Of a stretch of DNA of 64,000 nucleotides, positions 59,763 to 64,000 are shown piece after piece. The DNA is from JAPWJZ01 sp966211335 (GTDB lineage: Bacteria > Pseudomonadota > Alphaproteobacteria > Micavibrionales > UBA2020): NCBI GenBank assembly GCA_966211335.1, contig CBIHNF010000001.1, positions 496,001 to 560,000 of the forward strand, read 5' to 3'. Numbering within the stretch: the stretch's first letter is position 1; every line of letters starts with the position of its first letter. The translations under genes were made by a program, and so were the position numbers. The notes below the pieces were generated by a model. That model did not search any database and was not told the origin of the DNA. It was given only the letters and a program-made list of their open reading frames with translations.

Positions 59763-60608
59763 TCAGCTCTCATGCCGCCCAAACCGCACGGGAGATTTGC
59801 GGATGGGGATGATGCGGTGGGCGCCGGTTTTGAAGCCGCTGATTTCGACATCCAGCTCGGCGTGAAGGCGGCGCTCCGCCAGCGATTTTTCGAGCGATGC
59901 GGCGGCGAGGAAATCTTTGCGCAGACTGTCGCGCAGTTTGACAAGGCTTTCCATGTGCTCGTGACTTTCATCGCGCGCGACGGAATCGGGCGTTGCGGCG
60001 TAGATATTTGTGAGTGTGCTGTCCGCGCCAAGGCCCATCAGCATTTTCGCGGCGTTGCGTGAATCTTTTTTTGCGGCATGGTGCAGCGCGGTGTTGCCCA
60101 GCATGTCTTTCGCGTCAATATTTGCGCCGGCTTCGACCAGCAGCAGGATAATTGCAGGATCATCGGCGCGCGCGGCTTCCATGAGCGGCGTTTCATTCGC
60201 GCGCGGCAGATAGTTCACATCGAGGCGCTTGCTTTGCAGCAGCAGCGTCACCACCTCGCGCTGGCGGTTGGCGGCGGCCATATGCAGCGCGGTTTCGTCT
60301 TCATTGGTGCCGGCGCCGGCGGCAAGCAGAACCTCCACCGCGCCGGCATGGCCGAATTCCGCAGCATGGGTGAGCGGCGTGCGGCCGCGCTCGTCCTTTG
60401 CATTGGGCTCCGCGCCGAGGGAGAGGAGCAGGCGCACTGTCTCCGTCTTGCCGTCCTTCGCTGCGAAGTGGAGGGCGGTCTGCCCTTCGGAATCCGACCA
60501 GTTGAGGTTGGGCTTCGCCGCCAGCGCCTGCAGCAATTCATCCGCCGTGCCATAGCGCACTGCCTGAATGACCGCAAAAGCGGCGCTGTCATGGGGGCCG
60601 AATTTCAT
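59763..60608 (-). CDS. Ankyrin-repeat protein
   Basis: The ATG at 60608 gives 281 residues; the frame continues to a TTG at 60623. Six ankyrin units (GQTALHFAAKDGKTETVRLLL, GRTPLTHAAEFGHAGAVEVLL, NTALHHAAKKDSRNAAKMLM) fill residues 15-215, followed by a helical part and a basic end FKTGAHRIIPIRKSPVRF. That end is like the tail of the ankyrin protein at 14721-15572. No signal peptide. Confidence 0.87.
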   Translation of the reverse strand: MKFGPHDSAAFAVIQAVRYGTADELLQALAAKPNLNWSDSEGQTALHFAAKDGKTETVRLLLSLGAEPNAKDERGRTPLTHAAEFGHAGAVEVLLAAGAGTNEDETALHMAAANRQREVVTLLLQSKRLDVNYLPRANETPLMEAARADDPAIILLLVEAGANIDAKDMLGNTALHHAAKKDSRNAAKMLMGLGADSTLTNIYAATPDSVARDESHEHMESLVKLRDSLRKDFLAAASLEKSLAERRLHAELDVEISGFKTGAHRIIPIRKSPVRFGRHES

Positions 60609-60711
60609 CCAACTGTCCGTCAAAAGACCGATTCATAAAGAAGGCCAAAGGCTAACATGAATATTATGGATATTTCAAATCCTTTGTTGGTCATTTTATT
60701 GCCATAAGCAT

Positions 60712-60739
60712 TGACAGTGGTGCGGAATCCGGTAAAAGT
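60712..60739 (+). promoter_or_regulatory. Promoter of the gene at 60.8 kb
   Basis: TTGACA (60712-60717), 16 bases and TAAAAG (60734-60739) lie about 32 bases before the ATG at 60772. Confidence 0.45.
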
Positions 60740-60771
60740 CACCCGTCTCAAAGCCATAAACCGGAATCGCC

Positions 60772-61665
60772 ATGCCTGACGTCTATGACAGCTATGCCAC
60801 GGAACCTGCCGTTGACCGCCGCTATGCCCAGCTGTGCGATCTGCGCGACCGCATTATTCCTGAGCAGCGCTTCGACGAATTCGAAAAGCTGCTGAAGGAT
60901 AAATCCTTCGATGTGCTGACGCCGTTTGAAGGCCAGCCGCTGCTCTCCCCGCTCTCGCAATTCTGCCGCGCGGATGACCCGGATCGCTGGCTGAAAATCG
61001 TCGCGGCAGCGGAGCCCGAAAAATTTAGCACTGCCATCTGCCCGCAAATCCTTCTCTACCGCGGCGGCCGCACGACGGATGAGTCACGCTCCGACTATCG
61101 CGCGACGGCTGTCAACGGCACGCTTGCGTCTTTCCTTTTCTACAGCAACCGCGACATCGGCGAGATTGCGGGGCTTGACGTGAAATTGCTCGGCGCGACT
61201 GTTGCCGATGAATATAATCGTGAAAATACGCTTCTTTTCCAGGCGATTTATAACGCCGACAATCCCGCGACTGTGCTGGATAAAGTTCTGGCGGCCACAG
61301 GCAACGCCGATTTTCTTTACACCCGCAACGCGCGCGGGGAAACACTGCTGCACTTCATGGCGCAGCAACCAAGCTTTGCTGAAGACATGAAGCGGCTGGA
61401 TGCTGTCAGCTGGATGCTGCTGCAAAAACCGATGCTGGTGAACGAGCCCGATCGCTACGGCTGGACGCCGCTTGACCGCCTCGTCTCCTTGAGCCCCGAG
61501 CGGCTGGATACCAGCATGTCGCGCCTGCTGATCGCCAGCGGCGGCACGCTGCAAAAACAGATTGCGCCCAAATTCAACTTCGCCGCAGAGCTGGAAAAAC
61601 GCGACGCACAGAGACTCGATAAGCCGGCCGCACCCAAAGGCGTGCTCAAACCCGGCGCAAATTGA
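60772..61665 (+). CDS. Degenerate ankyrin protein sharing a C-terminal cap
   Basis: The 297-residue protein has weak ankyrin-like units (ENTLLFQAIYNADNPATVLDKVL, GETLLHFMAQQ) and a final part with GWTPLDRLVSLS, RLLIASGGTLQKQIAP and LEKRDAQR that matches the cap of the protein at 58262-59650. The first 100 residues are helical and unrecognised. CGGAA is the Shine-Dalgarno. It is divergent from the ankyrin gene at 59763. Confidence 0.75.
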   Translation: MPDVYDSYATEPAVDRRYAQLCDLRDRIIPEQRFDEFEKLLKDKSFDVLTPFEGQPLLSPLSQFCRADDPDRWLKIVAAAEPEKFSTAICPQILLYRGGRTTDESRSDYRATAVNGTLASFLFYSNRDIGEIAGLDVKLLGATVADEYNRENTLLFQAIYNADNPATVLDKVLAATGNADFLYTRNARGETLLHFMAQQPSFAEDMKRLDAVSWMLLQKPMLVNEPDRYGWTPLDRLVSLSPERLDTSMSRLLIASGGTLQKQIAPKFNFAAELEKRDAQRLDKPAAPKGVLKPGAN

Positions 61666-61754
61666 TGCGCTGCAAAAATTATTTGCATTCATCCCATCTA
61701 ATTGATAAATAACCCCGATTCCAGCAGCAACGCTCCCGGTAAGGGGCGCTTTAC

Positions 61755-61783
61755 TTGACATAAAACCGAGGTGCTGGCATCGT
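61755..61783 (+). promoter_or_regulatory. Candidate promoter of the gene at 61.9 kb
   Basis: TTGACA (61755-61760) is a perfect -35; after 17 bases CATCGT (61778-61783) is only a poor -10. TTGACATAAAA is shared with the promoter at 54366. Confidence 0.35.
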
Positions 61784-61853
61784 AATCGAACGTTGAAGGG
61801 TCTCGCCCGCGAATAAACGCGCAAAGGCACTTTCAGGTAAGGGTGTTTTTCCG

Positions 61854-62261
61854 ATGCTCCAAAAAGTTGATTGCGCCACCACAGCACCGCGCCGTTCGCT
61901 CCGCAAAACTTTTCACCTCAACGAAATTCTCTCCGTTACCACCGGCCTGCAATTGTCGGCCGAAGGCTCCGCCGGTATCCACCGCCTCATCGCCTTCATG
62001 ATGGAGACCGATGCGGACGAAGGCCTCACGCTTGAAAACGCCGATGTCGTGCGCGACTGCATTGAACAGCAACTGCCCTTTTTGGCCGAGATGCAGATGC
62101 AGGGCCTTGCCGATATCATCCGCCAGAACCCGTCGCCCGATAACCCCTACCTGCAGGTCTGGCTGGAAATGCAGCAGCTGCGCTACGGCGAAGACCACAC
62201 GCTGATCCCGTATTCGCGCTGGCAGCGCCTGCAACAACAGAAACTCAACGCCGCGCAGTAA
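61854..62261 (+). CDS. Small helical protein, unknown
   Basis: The 135-residue protein is soluble and helical (LNEILSVTTGLQLSAEGSAGIHRLIAFMM, YLQVWLEMQQLRYGED) with a basic N-terminus. AAGGGTG precedes the ATG. It is a single-gene unit closed by a clear terminator, between the ankyrin genes at 60.8 and 62.3 kb. Not recognised. Confidence 0.65.
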   Translation: MLQKVDCATTAPRRSLRKTFHLNEILSVTTGLQLSAEGSAGIHRLIAFMMETDADEGLTLENADVVRDCIEQQLPFLAEMQMQGLADIIRQNPSPDNPYLQVWLEMQQLRYGEDHTLIPYSRWQRLQQQKLNAAQ

Positions 62262-62265
62262 TCAC

Positions 62266-62299
62266 AAAAAAACCGGTCAGATGATGACCGGTTTTTTTT
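62266..62299. terminator. Terminator at 62.3 kb
   Basis: AAAAACCGGTC pairs with GACCGGTTTTT around a 7-base loop, with A-runs and T-runs outside, so it works in both directions. Confidence 0.9.
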
Positions 62300-62319
62300 A
62301 TTCTGAGATCGCCGCGGTT

Positions 62320-63102
62320 TTACATGCCGGGGCTGAAGCGTTTCAGGAAGCTCATCACAAGGTTCGGCTTCGGTGCCTCGATCGTGGCGGCGGGCGTGTC
62401 CGCTGCCTCGGCGGCAGGGGTCATGAATTTCGAAAAGCCGAAGAATTTCGACATGCGCTGCAAAACGCCCGTGGTTGCGGGCTCGATATCGTTTTCCGGC
62501 TGCGGCTTCTCCCGATCGCCAGCGAATTCGACGGCGCGGATCAGTGCCTCGCCTTCGCGGCGGATGCTGGCTTCTTCCAATTTGAGTTCTTCCGCCTGCT
62601 GCACCTTGCGCATGTTCTGGCGCTGCACAATAAGGTCGGCAAGAGCAAAGTTGCCGCGCGCGCGTGCAATATCGTCGGCGGCTTCGCTGTCGGAGTTGAG
62701 CAGTTCGTCGCCCGCCATGGCGTTGAGAAGAAGTTTTGCAACCGTGATGTTGTTGCCGGCCGCGGCCAGCATCAGCGCGGTCATGCCAAGATCATCCTGC
62801 GCGTCGACGTTGATTTCTTTGCGCGCCAGCAATTCCTGCACGACGGCATTCTGGTTTTCGGACGCCGCGACCATCAGCACGGTCATGCCGTTCGGCTCCG
62901 GCTCGTTCACATCCGCGCCTTCATCCAGCAGTTCCTTCACGCGTTCCACGTCGCCCCGGCGCACGGCGGCGAAAAGCTCGTCTGACAGATTGTCGTCCGG
63001 CACGCTGCGGTCATGGTGGAGGTGCCCTGCAAAAGCGGAGCTGGTTGGTGTCACATCATCTTTCGTGTCGGTTGCGACGCTGCCCGTCGAATCTGCACTC
63101 AT
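62320..63102 (-). CDS. Ankyrin-repeat protein
   Basis: The ATG at 63102 after GGGGAAA gives 260 residues; a start at 63141 is less likely. Three to four ankyrin units (about 38-140: LFAAVRRGDVERVKELLDEGADV, MTVLMVAASENQNAVVQELL, MTALMLAAAGNN) are followed by a helical linker and a basic end (NLVMSFLKRFSPGM). No signal peptide. It shares a terminator with the unknown gene at 61854. Confidence 0.85.
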   Translation of the reverse strand: MSADSTGSVATDTKDDVTPTSSAFAGHLHHDRSVPDDNLSDELFAAVRRGDVERVKELLDEGADVNEPEPNGMTVLMVAASENQNAVVQELLARKEINVDAQDDLGMTALMLAAAGNNITVAKLLLNAMAGDELLNSDSEAADDIARARGNFALADLIVQRQNMRKVQQAEELKLEEASIRREGEALIRAVEFAGDREKPQPENDIEPATTGVLQRMSKFFGFSKFMTPAAEAADTPAATIEAPKPNLVMSFLKRFSPGM

Positions 63103-63329
63103 GATTTTCCCCGTTAAATTGCCTGTCTTCCAAGTACGCATATTCTAATCGAAATGCTGCTCTGAGTCAAAAATTAATGGTCATAATGTCAACGCCAAGC
63201 CATTGAAACCGCTTATTTCATTAAATAAAAGTTAAGCCGTCGGCGAGGGGGCTTTTCCCTATGGTCTTGCCAGAATGTTTTTGCTATTCATCGGGTACAC
63301 AGAAAACATAAAAACGCGAAGGTACGCCG

Positions 63330-64000
63330 ATGATCAAAGCTGTCATGTTCGACATGGACAACACGCTGCTCGAAACACAAGTGCTGTACGAAGAAGCGCA
63401 TGTGGAGCTCGCCAACCTCGTCGCCCGCTTTGTGCCTGCCGCGACAGAAAAAGAAGTCGTCACGGTTCTCCGCAAATTTGAAACCGAGCTGTTCGACACC
63501 ATGGGCTACGGCGCGCTGATGCTGCCGCAGGCCTTTGAAAACACGCTGCTGAAATATGTGCCGAATGCTTCCGACGCGCTGGTCGATGAAGCGCGCGACA
63601 TGGCCTTCAACGTCTACGCCCGCGAAGCGGCCTTGAAGCCGGGCGCGGAAGAAGCGGTCAAGGAACTCAGCGGCAAATATCGCCTCTTTATCGTGACAGC
63701 AGGGGATGATGAAGTGCAGCAGGGCCGTATCGCCAAGCTTGCCTTCGCGCATCTGTTCGAGGAAATCTATATCGTGCCGCATAAAGATCGCGGCGTGTTT
63801 GAATCAATCCTCGCGGCCAAGGGCATTTTGCCGGAAGAAGCTGTCATGATCGGCGATTCACTGCGCTCCGACATTCATCCGGCGCTGGAAGCCGGCATGA
63901 AAGCCATTCACATCAACAGCCAGAACTGGGTTGGCCGTGAAATGGCAGGCCTGCAGCTGCCGGTCGATAAAGTGACCTCGCACCAGACCCTCGCGACCGC
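63330..64000 (+). CDS. HAD-superfamily hydrolase, C-terminus beyond window
   Basis: The ATG at 63330 follows GAAGGT, and the frame is open to the right edge (223 complete codons). Motif I is FDMDNTLLE (nucleophile Asp), motif II IVTAGDDE, motif III a Lys in PHKDRG and motif IV MIGDSLRSDIHPALEAGM, so all catalytic groups are present. It resembles YjjG/phosphoglycolate-type HAD phosphatases with a helical cap. Substrate not defined. Confidence 0.88.
   Translation, partial: MIKAVMFDMDNTLLETQVLYEEAHVELANLVARFVPAATEKEVVTVLRKFETELFDTMGYGALMLPQAFENTLLKYVPNASDALVDEARDMAFNVYAREAALKPGAEEAVKELSGKYRLFIVTAGDDEVQQGRIAKLAFAHLFEEIYIVPHKDRGVFESILAAKGILPEEAVMIGDSLRSDIHPALEAGMKAIHINSQNWVGREMAGLQLPVDKVTSHQTLAT

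Noticed and set aside
63102..63329. TTGACA on the minus strand at about 63197 as promoter of the last ankyrin gene
   Set aside because: The -35 is perfect, but the hexamer 17 bases on (TGACTC) is too far from a -10 to list as a feature.
1..64000. Search for tRNA, rRNA, transposases, integrases and phage genes
   Set aside because: None was recognised by eye on either strand; this is a limit of manual reading, not proof of absence.

Overview
The window looks like a chromosomal segment of a moderately GC-rich alphaproteobacterium. The main taxonomic clue is the haem/housekeeping block: hemC, a hemD fused to a mitofilin-like membrane part, a hemY-type TPR protein, tsaD and gpsA lie close together, a linkage typical of Alphaproteobacteria. 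The lifestyle clue is a Dot/Icm (type IVB) secretion operon surrounded by many ankyrin-repeat genes and HExxH putative metallopeptidases. This suggests a host-associated or predatory bacterium, possibly Micavibrio-like, but the genus cannot be fixed from the sequence. No rRNA, tRNA, CRISPR array, transposase or phage module was recognised.

Layout. 1-1794 (minus): an ankyrin gene running off the left edge, translationally coupled to a DUF6782-like putative metallopeptidase. 2159-13369 (plus): the Dot/Icm core operon (two IcmL/DotI-like proteins, DotH, DotG, DotF-like, DotE-like carrying a DotP-like N-terminus, DotP, DotN, DotO), closed by a terminator at about 13.4 kb. 13.4-20.6 kb: two ankyrin genes, a short transcription unit with a 50-codon ORF, a second DUF6782-like protein, a MazG-like pyrophosphohydrolase, and three tandem paralogues sharing an unrecognised C-terminal module. 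20.6-26 kb: Smr protein, small exported and membrane proteins, a degenerate OmpR-type regulator. 26-32 kb: amidase, class III aminotransferase, rhomboid, hybrid histidine kinase, a 52-aa ORF. 32-43 kb: hemY, the hemD fusion, hemC, two SPFH proteins, tsaD, gpsA. 42-51 kb: tyrosine phosphatase-like protein, EVE protein, P-loop NTPase, acetyl-CoA synthetase, then four consecutive minus-strand HExxH proteins and lemA. 51-63 kb: a second ankyrin island with an FHA membrane protein/trypsin-like protease pair. 63.3 kb to the right edge: a HAD hydrolase cut by the window end.

How it fits together. The Dot/Icm genes encode inner-membrane, periplasmic and ATPase parts of a protein-translocation machine. 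The ankyrin proteins, the shared-module family and the DUF6782-like proteins lie on both sides and are reasonable effector candidates, though nothing in the sequence proves translocation. Promoter-like sequences mostly start with TTGACAT-type -35 boxes. They settle several start codons and point to a few leaderless transcripts. All functional calls come from reading motifs, length and gene order, without database searches.
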